DNA of 54,374 nt from Candidatus Poribacteria bacterium. Lineage in GTDB: Bacteria > Poribacteria > WGA-4E > WGA-3G. The position numbers were made by a program, and so were the translations under genes. Below are positions 1 through 7,381 of the stretch, piece after piece; position 1 is the first letter of the stretch, and each line of letters starts with the position of its first letter. The stretch is from contig JAGFCB010000291.1 of NCBI GenBank assembly GCA_022394775.1, positions 1 through 54,374 of the forward strand, in the 5' to 3' direction. Below the pieces are notes generated by a model. The model was given only the letters and a program-made list of their open reading frames with translations. It was not told where the DNA came from and did no database searches.

Positions 1-108
1 CCCAATGACAAGCGCGATGCCTTTCACAGCAGTTGCACCGAGGCCTCTAAGCAACGCGATTGCTATCACGCCGAGCAATGGTAAAAAAATGACTATTGAA
101 AGTAACAA
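1..108 (-). CDS. nuoM: NADH-quinone oxidoreductase subunit M, N-terminal fragment (runs off window)
   Basis: Only the first 36 codons are in the window; the gene continues past the left edge. Reading on the minus strand, a TTG codon at 108-106 is preceded by a clear AGGAGGG ribosome binding site. The peptide begins LLSIVIFLPLLGVIAIALLR, the typical first membrane helix of the antiporter-like proton-pumping subunit NuoM of complex I. Its place downstream of nuoL agrees with the usual L-M-N order. It is separated from nuoL by about 2.9 kb of inserted genes, and a degenerate second copy of the same 5' end lies at 1253-1505. Identity rests on a short peptide plus context. Confidence 0.75.
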   Translation of the reverse strand, partial: MLLSIVIFLPLLGVIAIALLRGLGATAVKGIALVIG

Positions 109-126
109 GGAACCCTCCTATGAAAT

Positions 127-180
127 GGTTGTCAATTGTCAGTTTGCCTCACTGTGAGAGTGGAACAGTTATCGGTTGGC
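127..180. repeat. REP-like TTATCAGT-family intergenic repeat (copy 1)
   Basis: It lies between the stop of the first DUF5069 gene and the nuoM start. The left part has GGTTGTCAATTGTCAGTT, the right part AGTTATCGGTTGG, with a small CTCACTGTGAG palindrome between them. The 8-9-nt units resemble those at 4893, 9182, 17744, 20960, 23977 and 32023. Confidence 0.55.
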
Positions 181-191
181 AAAGGAACAGA

Positions 192-623
192 TTATCTCCT
201 GAACCATTTTTTCCAGAACCACCTCTCAGGCCAAAACGCAGCAAGCCTTCGATCTTCTGATTGCTCAGCCAAGTGTCGACGGCGTTTTGAAAACTCGTCA
301 CGAGGCATCTTGCTCTGCCACCAAGTCTTCATTTTACGATTGAACTTTGATATTTCTTCAGAAGACCTACTACAGTCGTCCAGAATCCACGCACCCAGCT
401 TAACATCATTGTCAATCCGCACAGCGACATCCTGAAAAGTTTCCGCTGAGATACCGAGGAAAGACAGAATCGCCTTATCTTGTTCGGACTCAACACCGTA
501 TTTATAACTTCCGATATCCCCTATATGAGCAGCGCGTGCTTTATCTGTCATTCGCGCGACACCGCAGATACCCGCAACTTCTTTATTCAGCAGATCACGT
601 GGACGAAAAGTACTCTGTTTCAT
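192..623 (-). CDS. DUF5069 family protein, copy 1
   Basis: This 143-residue protein opens with TFRPRDLLNKEVAGICGVAR, followed by DKARA, a conserved aromatic/Gly stretch, SFLGIS and a Trp-containing AWI segment. This order matches my memory of DUF5069, a family of unknown function of about 140 residues. There is no signal peptide or membrane segment, so it is probably cytoplasmic. It is a tandem paralog of the gene at 796-1230, with the first 110 residues nearly identical and the tails diverged (this one ends in a Trp/Arg-rich segment). The ribosome binding site is weak (GGAAG). It lies in the insert between nuoL and nuoM. No catalytic motif is visible and I assign no function. Confidence 0.75.
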   Translation of the reverse strand: MKQSTFRPRDLLNKEVAGICGVARMTDKARAAHIGDIGSYKYGVESEQDKAILSFLGISAETFQDVAVRIDNDVKLGAWILDDCSRSSEEISKFNRKMKTWWQSKMPRDEFSKRRRHLAEQSEDRRLAAFWPERWFWKKWFRR

Positions 624-745
624 AATCTTCCACTATTATTGACAGGAGTGATTTACGAGTTGCCCTTTTCTCTGTTAAGTGAATAGATTACCGTTGGAAC
701 TACTTCTTTGAAAACCATGTCAAATCCTTCGCCAAAAGCCCGATC

Positions 746-860
746 AAAGAAAAAGCACTTCAAATACTCCAGATGTCTCACCTTCACCACGACGTTCAAC
801 AGTCCAAAAACCAGAGCAAAGAAAAAAGCACTTCAAATGCTACAGATGTCTTCTCACCCT
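746..860. repeat. Imperfect direct repeat in the DUF5069 tail region
   Basis: A segment of about 40 bp containing AAGCACTTCAAAT and CAGATGTC occurs twice, at about 746-784 and 817-860, offset by about 71 bp. The second copy encodes the end of the downstream DUF5069 paralog; the first lies just beyond its stop. This is probably a scar of the duplication that made the gene pair. Confidence 0.6.
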
Positions 861-1230
861 CGCGATGGCGTTCCGCCAATTGGCGACGACGTTTTGAAAA
901 GTCGTAACGCGGCATGTTATTCTGCTGCCAAGATTTCATCTTACCATTGAACTCCGATATTTCCTCAGATGACCTACTACAGCTGTCCAGAATCCATGCG
1001 CCCAGTTTGACATCATTGTCAATCCGCACAGCGGCATCCTGAAAAGCCTCCGCTGAAATGCCGAGAAAGGCTAAAATCGCTGTATCTTGTTCGGAATCAG
1101 CCCCGTATTTATAGTTTCCAATTTCACCAGCGTGGGCGGCTCGTGCTTTATCTGTCGTTCGTGCGACACCACAGATACCCGCAACTTCTTTGTTGAGCAG
1201 ATCCCTTGGTCGAAAAGTCTTCTGTTTCAT
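796..1230 (-). CDS. DUF5069 family protein, copy 2
   Basis: This 144-residue paralog of the 192-623 gene shares the block TFRPRDLLNKEVAGICGVAR, DKARAAH, FLGISAE and the AWILD segment. I start it at the ATG giving MKQKTF, aligned with the start of the other copy, although in-frame ATGs exist 6 and 12 bases further upstream; a GGGG run gives a weak ribosome binding site. The C-terminus (from about residue 118) is unlike copy 1 and is encoded partly by the direct repeat at 817-860. Immediately upstream is a decayed nuoM 5' end, so this gene appears joined to a fragment of the host operon. Function is unknown. Confidence 0.75.
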   Translation of the reverse strand: MKQKTFRPRDLLNKEVAGICGVARTTDKARAAHAGEIGNYKYGADSEQDTAILAFLGISAEAFQDAAVRIDNDVKLGAWILDSCSRSSEEISEFNGKMKSWQQNNMPRYDFSKRRRQLAERHREGEKTSVAFEVLFSLLWFLDC

Positions 1231-1252
1231 CTGCATCCCCATCAGCGTTCAT

Positions 1253-1505
1253 CAACCCACAGCGAAATACCTTCAATACCGATATAGTAGTTTATACCTA
1301 AACTGATAATCCAGTTTTCTTTCGTAACTATTGGAACGTGCTGGTGTCTGCGTTAAACTCGGTGTAAAGTCCTAACGAGATAACAACGGTGATGAGTCCA
1401 ATGCCAAGTGTGATATCTTTGACAGCAGTAGCACCCAAATAAGTAACGCAATCGCTATCATACCGCGCAGTGGTAAAAAAATGACTATTAAAAGTAAGAA
1501 AAAAA
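1253..1505 (-). pseudogene. Degenerate duplicate of the nuoM 5' end
   Basis: Translated on the minus strand in pieces, this stretch gives LLLIVIFLPLRGMIAIALL, then after a 4-nt deletion ITLGIGLITVVISLGLY and TEFNADTSTFQ, then after another frame change ENWIISLGINYYIGIEGISL. These are consecutive parts of a NuoM N-terminus (first helix, second helix, and the LGI..IG.DGIS motif). The first 100 bases align closely with the intact nuoM start at 1-108. Two frameshifts and loss of everything after about residue 85 make it non-functional. It stops where the DUF5069 copy 2 region begins. An open frame of 65 codons across part of it (1372-1569) is probably not a gene. Confidence 0.8.
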
Positions 1506-1519
1506 TTTCCTTTAATACT

Positions 1520-1536
1520 TGTGCTACCTTAGCACA
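1520..1536 (-). terminator. Perfect 7-bp hairpin, possible terminator after the WD40 gene
   Basis: TGTGCTA and TAGCACA form a perfect 7-bp stem with a 3-nt loop. On the minus strand it follows the WD40 gene and is followed about 14 nt later by seven T residues. The T run is further away than in a standard terminator, so this is tentative. Confidence 0.4.
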
Positions 1537-1608
1537 TAAGAAAACAACACAATTAGTGGTTTTAGACACATAATAGTTATAGATAGTGTGCCTTGCCCCT
1601 ACTTGAAT

Positions 1609-2826
1609 TCAATCTTTTAGTTTCCATAGGCGAATGTCGTTTGAGTCTTGACTAACGAGTGTCTTGCCATCATTGCTAAATATGAGGTTGTAGACACCAC
1701 GTCTATGCCCTGTAAGGGTTGCATAGTGCGTTCCCGTTTCAACATTCCAGAGTCGGATTGTGCTATCATCACTTGCGCTTGCCAGCGTTTGTCCATCTAC
1801 TGTAAAAGCAATATGCCTAACAGTATCCTTATGACCTTTAAGAGTATGTTTGAGTGTTCCCGTTTCAACATCCCATAGACGAACGGTTTTGTCAAAGCTA
1901 CAACTGGCAAGTGTATATCCATCGGGACTAAAAACTATATACCAGATCCGATCCGTATGTCCTGTAAGTGTGTGCTTGATTATATCTGCATTTATACTAT
2001 TTATATTCCATAGACGTATTGTGCCATCTATATCTCCGTTCTCAATATCTATACCACCACTTGCCAAGGTGTATCCATCAGGACTAAAAACAACGCACCT
2101 TACAACCGACTCGCCATCTTTATTATCACTCAAAATGCTATCTTGTGTGACCGTTCTAACATCATACGTGTTTTTAGAATCAACAAGAATACGCTCATTA
2201 ATGTCCCATAGACGTATTGTGCCATCAAAACTCCCACTTGCAAACCTTTGCCCATTAGGTGTAAAAGCGAGATCTATAACAGTCTTGCTATGATTTGTGA
2301 GCGTGAGGGGTTGCTCAATATTTTTTGATTCAATATTAAACAAGGGGATTTTGCCAACATTCCACAGACGTATCGTATTATCTTGACTTCCGCTTACAAG
2401 TGTTTCCCCATCAGGCGTAAAAACGAGAGTTCTAACCTCATCAGTATGACCTTCAAACCATTCCTTAAGTTCACCTGTATTAACATCCCATAAGCGAATT
2501 GTTTTGTCCCCGCCTCCGCTTGCAAGTGTTTCCCCATCAGGACTGAAAACCAGTTGGCGAATCCTATCCGAATGCGATTTGAGGGTATGTTTCTTTTTTC
2601 CAGTTTCAATGTCCCATAAGTGTATGTCATCAAAATTTCCGCTGGCGAGTATTTTTCCATCAGGACTGATGGCAATACTCATTCCATCGGGGCTCGACAG
2701 TATACGACTCACACGATACATAGGGTTATGTGAATCTGCATCTAAGGTATTCAGGGTAAATACCATTAGGATAAATGCCACTATTAAAAGAATAAGTAAT
2801 ACTGCATAATTGCCCTGTTTTAGCAT
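1609..2826 (-). CDS. Membrane-anchored WD40-repeat protein
   Basis: This 405-residue protein has an N-terminal hydrophobic segment (about residues 7-25) that should anchor it in the inner membrane or act as an uncleaved signal, followed by WD40 repeats filling the rest. Eight blade ends are visible (IHLWD, IRLWD, IRLWN, IRLWD, IRLWN, VRLWD, IRLWN, IRLWK), each with SPDG-like and LASGS-like strands. Repeat four to five carries an insertion of about 20 residues. A single beta-propeller of seven or eight blades is expected, usually a protein-binding platform. The ribosome binding site AAGGAG lies 12 nt before the ATG. It interrupts nuoL and nuoM but is probably unrelated to complex I. Base composition is more AT-rich than the nuo genes, suggesting later arrival. 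Confidence 0.85.
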   Translation of the reverse strand: MLKQGNYAVLLILLIVAFILMVFTLNTLDADSHNPMYRVSRILSSPDGMSIAISPDGKILASGNFDDIHLWDIETGKKKHTLKSHSDRIRQLVFSPDGETLASGGGDKTIRLWDVNTGELKEWFEGHTDEVRTLVFTPDGETLVSGSQDNTIRLWNVGKIPLFNIESKNIEQPLTLTNHSKTVIDLAFTPNGQRFASGSFDGTIRLWDINERILVDSKNTYDVRTVTQDSILSDNKDGESVVRCVVFSPDGYTLASGGIDIENGDIDGTIRLWNINSINADIIKHTLTGHTDRIWYIVFSPDGYTLASCSFDKTVRLWDVETGTLKHTLKGHKDTVRHIAFTVDGQTLASASDDSTIRLWNVETGTHYATLTGHRRGVYNLIFSNDGKTLVSQDSNDIRLWKLKD

Positions 2827-2984
2827 AAATATTATTAACTCCTTTGCTTTTTTGTTAAATAACCCATATTATACAAAATTTTTCCTGAAAAGTTGAGCTA
2901 TCAACCGCTAATTACGAAAAACAGTTTTGATATTCATCGCTTTATCGCTAATTTTATCAAATTCTGTACTACATTACGAAACAA

Positions 2985-4877
2985 TCAATTAGCAAAAAAC
3001 AGATAGTATGCAAGGAATATCACAATTCCGAAGACCATCGAGATAATATACGCTTGGACAAGCCCTGTTTGAAGTCGCCGTAACAATCCGCCAATAAACC
3101 TGATAAGCGCAGCCACGCCGTTGACAATCCCGTCAATAACACCGTTATCCACTAGTTTCCACAAGAGGAAATGGGAACCGTTTTTAATCGGTTGCACGAT
3201 GAGTGTGTTGTATATCTCATCAACGTAGTACTTGTTCGCGAGCAGCCTCTGTATTGCGCCGGTAGGTTCATCGGACGGCACGCGTTTGCTATAACGTATC
3301 CACGCGAACGCAATACCTGCTAAGCCGATCACTGATGAAATTACCATAAACAAGATAACATTACCGGATGCGTCGTGGTGTGCCTCTGGAAAAACGCTCT
3401 TCGTGAAATGATGGAACCAACTGTCGTGTCCACCCCAACCCAATAGTAAACCGATCAAGGCAGAAGGGATCGCCAGGATCGCTAACGGGAACCACATAAC
3501 CGGTGGCGATTCGTGCAGATGTGAAGCAACGTCGGATTCAACGCGAGATTCACCGTAAAATGTCACGAAAATCAAACGGAACATATAGAAGGCTGTCAGG
3601 AATGCGGTGACCAATCCTATACCGTAAATTATCGGTGAGCTTCCCCACGCACTGTGCAGAATTTCATCCTTACTCCAGAAACCGCTCAGGAACGGGAACC
3701 CAGCAATAGCAAGCGCACCCACTAAAAAGGTCCAATGCGTTATTGGCATTTTAGATTTTAAGCCGCCCATCTTTCGCATATCCAATTCATTCGCCATAGC
3801 GTGCATGACACTGCCAGCGGTAAGGAACATCAACCCTTTAAAGAAGGCATGCGTTACCAAGTGGAAAACGCCGGAAGCATAGGCACCGACACCAACACCG
3901 ACGAACATATATCCGAGTTGGCTTACGGTCGAATAGGCGAGGATGCGTTTGATGTCGTTCTGCGTGAGTGCAATCGTTGCAGCGAAAAACGCTGTCAAAA
4001 CACCGATCCATGCGACGACTTGTCCTGTATGTGCGATTTCATACAACACGGCGGAACGTGCTATCATATACACCCCCGCTGTTACCATTGTAGCCGCGTG
4101 AATCAATGCACTGACCGGTGTCGGACCCTCCATCGCATCCGGTAGCCAGACATAGAGCGGGATCTGTGCCGATTTACCGATCGCACCCACAAAAAGCAGC
4201 AAGGTTGCAATTACGAGCGTGCTGGCTCCAAAAACTTTCTGAAAATTATCTGCTTCGGCGGCATCAAATATTGTTCCGAAATCAAGCGTTCCAAATGCAG
4301 CAAATAGCGTGAACATCCCTAACAAGAAACCGAAATCGCCGATCCGGTTCACAATAAATGCTTTTTTTCCAGCATCCGTCGCGGACTGTTTGTCATACCA
4401 GAATCCGATCAGCAGATACGAACAGAGCCCAACGCCTTCCCATCCGACAAACATCATCAGGTAGTTATTGCCGAGAACGAGGATTAACATTGCGAAAACG
4501 AATAGATTCAGATAGGCAAAATAGCGCGTATATCCCGCATCGCCGTGCATGTAGCCAATCGAATAGACATGAATGAGGAAACCGACCCCGGTAATTACCA
4601 ACAGCATCACCGCTGTTAGGGCATCTACGCGGAAACCGATATTGAAAGCGAACGATTCGCCTGTAATCCATTCATAGAGTGTTTCATCTAACGGAGCAGC
4701 ACCGCTATTCAAACTGGTGAAGGCGATAATTGAACAGACTAAGGAGACAAGCACCGCAAGCGCACCTATCCATCCACTCAGTTTCTCGTTACCTTTCAGC
4801 CATTTTCCAAATAACCCGTTAATCAGGAACCCAACAAGTGGGGCAACTAACAGGACAACAATTAGTTCAGTTGACAT
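2985..4877 (-). CDS. nuoL: NADH-quinone oxidoreductase subunit L
   Basis: This 630-residue, many-helix membrane protein is the distal proton-pumping antiporter-like subunit of complex I. The key motifs are present: FVGWEGVGLCSYLL with the conserved Glu at residue 147, GKSAQIPLYVWLPDAMEGP with Lys235, and SALIHAATMVTAG with His260. The C-terminal part has the long amphipathic stretch expected for the piston-like helix. Length is normal for NuoL (about 600-650). The start ATG follows AAGGAT. Upstream, between it and nuoK, is a REP-like repeat; downstream the usual nuoM is displaced by a WD40 gene and DUF5069 genes. Confidence 0.97.
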   Translation of the reverse strand: MSTELIVVLLVAPLVGFLINGLFGKWLKGNEKLSGWIGALAVLVSLVCSIIAFTSLNSGAAPLDETLYEWITGESFAFNIGFRVDALTAVMLLVITGVGFLIHVYSIGYMHGDAGYTRYFAYLNLFVFAMLILVLGNNYLMMFVGWEGVGLCSYLLIGFWYDKQSATDAGKKAFIVNRIGDFGFLLGMFTLFAAFGTLDFGTIFDAAEADNFQKVFGASTLVIATLLLFVGAIGKSAQIPLYVWLPDAMEGPTPVSALIHAATMVTAGVYMIARSAVLYEIAHTGQVVAWIGVLTAFFAATIALTQNDIKRILAYSTVSQLGYMFVGVGVGAYASGVFHLVTHAFFKGLMFLTAGSVMHAMANELDMRKMGGLKSKMPITHWTFLVGALAIAGFPFLSGFWSKDEILHSAWGSSPIIYGIGLVTAFLTAFYMFRLIFVTFYGESRVESDVASHLHESPPVMWFPLAILAIPSALIGLLLGWGGHDSWFHHFTKSVFPEAHHDASGNVILFMVISSVIGLAGIAFAWIRYSKRVPSDEPTGAIQRLLANKYYVDEIYNTLIVQPIKNGSHFLLWKLVDNGVIDGIVNGVAALIRFIGGLLRRLQTGLVQAYIISMVFGIVIFLAYYLFFAN

Positions 4878-4892
4878 ATTTTATCCTTTTAT

Positions 4893-5001
4893 GGCTATCG
4901 GCTATCGGCTTTTGGCTATCAGTAAAGAATCGCTTGTGGCGTGCAAACGATACGCACCTGCCACCTACCGAAAGCCGACGGCTGACTACCTGACTGCTAA
5001 C
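4893..5001. repeat. REP-like intergenic repeat (copy 2), nuoK-nuoL gap
   Basis: The left side carries GGCTATCGGCTATCGGCTTT. The right side, read in reverse complement, carries GTAGTCAGCCGTCGGCTTTC, so the element is an imperfect inverted repeat. It fills nearly the whole gap between the nuoK stop and the nuoL ribosome binding site and could form a long hairpin in the operon mRNA. Confidence 0.6.
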
Positions 5002-5002
5002 T

Positions 5003-5302
5003 TTAGCCTTTCAATGAATTAACTTCGTCCACGTTAATCGTTTGCTGATGTTTGAAGACGCTGACAATAATTGCGAGACCGATAGCGACCTCAGCGGCAG
5101 CGACGGTCATTACGAAAAAGACAAACACCTGTCCTGTCGCCTCACCGAGACTGCGACTGATTGCCACAAAAGCAAGATTCGCCGCATTCAGCATCAGTTC
5201 AATACACATAAAGATGATGATAGCGTTTCTGCGAATGAGTACCCCGATGACGCCGGTTGTAAACAGCAGTGCGCTCAAAACAAGATAATATTCTAATGCC
5301 AT
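5003..5302 (-). CDS. nuoK: NADH-quinone oxidoreductase subunit K
   Basis: This protein of 99 residues, the standard NuoK length, has three predicted membrane helices. The conserved CIELMLNAANLAF segment with its membrane-embedded Glu is present near residues 32-45, as is a second acidic residue in AAAEVAIGLAI. It belongs to the proton-pumping membrane arm of complex I. The ATG is preceded by the recurring leader ending in AACCGCAAGGAAAATT, which supplies the ribosome binding site. Confidence 0.97.
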   Translation of the reverse strand: MALEYYLVLSALLFTTGVIGVLIRRNAIIIFMCIELMLNAANLAFVAISRSLGEATGQVFVFFVMTVAAAEVAIGLAIIVSVFKHQQTINVDEVNSLKG

Positions 5303-5456
5303 ATTTTTAATTTTCCTTGCGGTTCGGTCAAGTGGTTTTGGGGTTTTGACGTTCCCCTGCGTAATCCGCCTTCCATTACATTACAGGCTACATTTTTGAT
5401 ACTATGGATGTAAAACTCTACCTATTTTTAATTTTCCTTGCGGTTCGGTCAAGTTG
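5303..5456 (-). repeat. Recurrent leader cassette upstream of nuoK (with a doubled ribosome-binding-site box)
   Basis: Reading toward nuoK, a box containing GACCGAACCGCAAGGAAAAT is present twice, at about 5425-5455 and 5303-5333. The second copy abuts the nuoK ATG and contains its AAGGAAA ribosome binding site. Between the boxes lies AGCCTGTAATG and GGAAGGCGGATTACG, which recur in altered form upstream of nuoG and nuoH. It behaves as a mobile or amplified intergenic element carrying a translation start signal. Confidence 0.75.
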
Positions 5457-5462
5457 CTGAAT

Positions 5463-5990
5463 TTAACTTTCTTCCTGATGCCCGCGTTTTACTAAGACGA
5501 TAACGCCAATCAATGCCGCTAACAAAATCAGTGAGGTAACCTCAAAAGGTAGGAGATACTTGCTGAACAAGAGTTCGCCAATGTCATAAGTAGTTGTCGT
5601 TACCGATGCTGCAGCGGGTTCAGCAGACGCAACAGCCGTATCGTTAAGGGCATTCACTGCGATATAGATGCCTTCGGCGGCAAAAAGGATGCCGAGGATT
5701 ATCGCAAGCCCTTTCAGCTTGCTTCCCATCGCCCCTTTCACTGAAAGCGTACCGAGGTTCAGAAGCATAATCACAAAGAGGAATAGCACCATAATCGCGC
5801 CTGCATAAACGATAATTTGTGCGGCGGCGACGAAGTGTGCACCTAACAACACAAACAGTCCAGCCTGTGCGAAAAACGTCACAATAAGCGAAAGCGCGCT
5901 ATAAATCGGATGTCGAAACGAGATAACAGAGATCGCACCAATCAGCGAGACTGCTCCAAATAGAATAAATAGTATCTGTTCTGCATTCAT
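5463..5990 (-). CDS. nuoJ: NADH-quinone oxidoreductase subunit J
   Basis: This 175-residue membrane subunit of complex I is the NuoJ/ND6 family. Five hydrophobic helices are visible, with the conserved segment AAAQIIVYAGAIMVLFLFVI. I choose the ATG giving MNAEQILF because AGGAGG lies 7 nt ahead of it; the ATG two codons earlier is too close. That ribosome binding site overlaps the nuoH stop codon, so the two genes are translationally coupled. nuoI, which normally sits between nuoH and nuoJ, is absent. Confidence 0.95.
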   Translation of the reverse strand: MNAEQILFILFGAVSLIGAISVISFRHPIYSALSLIVTFFAQAGLFVLLGAHFVAAAQIIVYAGAIMVLFLFVIMLLNLGTLSVKGAMGSKLKGLAIILGILFAAEGIYIAVNALNDTAVASAEPAAASVTTTTYDIGELLFSKYLLPFEVTSLILLAALIGVIVLVKRGHQEES

Positions 5991-6001
5991 TAGCATGCCT
6001 C

Positions 6002-7192
6002 CTACTCTACTGCGTCGAGAGCCGTCGGTGTGAACCGACTGTCGTCATCTTGTATTGCGGGTTCAGGTGCCTTGTTCATGACAAGCAGCCCCGCAACAAT
6101 CGAAACAACGATGAACGCTGCAATCACATTGCCGATACCGACTATCAAGCGGGAGCCGGTCGTTATCCATAAAGTGCCAGTTACCACGATTGAAGTTAAG
6201 GCAACAGGTAACAGGAATTTCCAACCGAAGTTCATAAGTTGATCGTAACGGAATCGCGGAAGTGTCCAGCGGACCCAGATAAATACAAACAAGAAAATCG
6301 CTGTTTTGAGGAAGAAGATACCGAACGAGATCAACCCGCTCCATACGGGACCGCCTATATTTTCCAAACCGAAGAAGTGCCATCCACCCAAGAAAAGCGT
6401 CACTACGACAGCAGATCCGACAATCATGTTCATATATTCTGCCATGAAAAACATCGCGAATTTCATACTACTGTATTCAGTATGGTATCCAGCAACGAGC
6501 TCTTGTTCCGCTTCAGCGAGGTCAAAGGGTAATCGGTTTGTCTCTGCGAACATAGCAGTCGTAAAGGCGAGAAAAGCGGGGAAGTGAATCAGGAAATTCC
6601 ACTGCCATGGATATGCGCCCTGTTCTATAGCGATTGTACGAAGGCTGAGAGAACTTGTTAGCATCAATATACCAATGATCGCCAATCCGAGCGTTAACTC
6701 GTAACTAATCATCTGTGCCGATGAACGTAAACCGCCTAAAAGCGAATACTTATTATTCGATGCCCATGCCCCGAGCACAACACCATAGACCCCGAGAGAT
6801 GTAACCGCTAAGATATACAGAATACCGATGTTAATATCCGCAATCTGGAGCGGTATCTCGTAGCCAAATAGTGTGATAGAACCCCCAAACGGTACGACTG
6901 CCACTGTAATAAGCGCAGGAACCAATAGCATCGCAGGCGCAAGCACGTACAGAGGCTTATCCACATGATTCGGGATGAGATCCTCCTTAAACATGAACTT
7001 AAGCCCGTCAGCGATAGGTTGGAGCAGCCCTTGCGGACCGACACGATTTGGACCCAGTCGATCCTGCATCCATCCGCTCACCCGACGTTCCGCCCAAATC
7101 ATTACCATAACCCCGATAATCAGCATGTGGACGATGATGAGAATCTTGACCACAGCACTAAGGATTAAAACGAGAAGAGGCATATTTTCCAT
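6002..7192 (-). CDS. nuoH: NADH-quinone oxidoreductase subunit H
   Basis: This 396-residue membrane subunit helps form the quinone-binding site at the junction with the peripheral arm. The conserved first loop AERRVSGWMQDRLGPNRVGP (residues 35-54) and the ETNRLPFDLAEAEQELVAGY-type loop are intact. It is longer than most NuoH proteins (about 320-350) because of a C-terminal extra helix and a charged tail of about 25 residues. The start lies directly behind the recurring leader with AAGGAAA. The next gene is nuoJ, only 11 nt away, with no nuoI between. Confidence 0.97.
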   Translation of the reverse strand: MENMPLLVLILSAVVKILIIVHMLIIGVMVMIWAERRVSGWMQDRLGPNRVGPQGLLQPIADGLKFMFKEDLIPNHVDKPLYVLAPAMLLVPALITVAVVPFGGSITLFGYEIPLQIADINIGILYILAVTSLGVYGVVLGAWASNNKYSLLGGLRSSAQMISYELTLGLAIIGILMLTSSLSLRTIAIEQGAYPWQWNFLIHFPAFLAFTTAMFAETNRLPFDLAEAEQELVAGYHTEYSSMKFAMFFMAEYMNMIVGSAVVVTLFLGGWHFFGLENIGGPVWSGLISFGIFFLKTAIFLFVFIWVRWTLPRFRYDQLMNFGWKFLLPVALTSIVVTGTLWITTGSRLIVGIGNVIAAFIVVSIVAGLLVMNKAPEPAIQDDDSRFTPTALDAVE

Positions 7193-7375
7193 ATTTTTAT
7201 ATTTCCTTGCGGTTCGGTGAGGTTATATTGATGAAAGAACTATCTCTCCGTAGATCTGAAGAAACACCCTATCAAAAACCCCTTCATTTCATTACGGGCT
7301 TACGTTTACGAAAAACCCGTTCTTGACAACGGAAAGAACGGAACAGAAACACAATAATTAAAAAATTGCGGTTCC
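7193..7375 (-). repeat. Recurrent leader cassette upstream of nuoH
   Basis: The box CACCGAACCGCAAGGAAAT abuts the nuoH ATG. Further upstream are ATCTACGGAGAGA and AAGCCCGTAATGAAATGAA, and at about 7356-7375 a weaker outer box GGAACCGCAATTTTTTAAT. Layout and wording match the cassettes before nuoK and nuoG. The interior differs in length, so it is not a simple recent copy. Confidence 0.7.
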
Positions 7376-7381
7376 GATCTT

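Noticed and set aside
746..860. Short CRISPR-like direct repeats
   Set aside because: Only two imperfect copies, one of them inside a coding region; better explained by gene duplication.
1372..1569. Open frame for a 65-residue hydrophobic protein
   Set aside because: Its middle part is the first helix of the decayed nuoM copy and its ends are out of frame with it, so I treat it as part of the pseudogene.
3801..4145. Plus-strand open frame of 114 codons inside nuoL, and many similar ones
   Set aside because: They are antisense shadows of strongly conserved genes without ribosome binding sites or recognisable domains.
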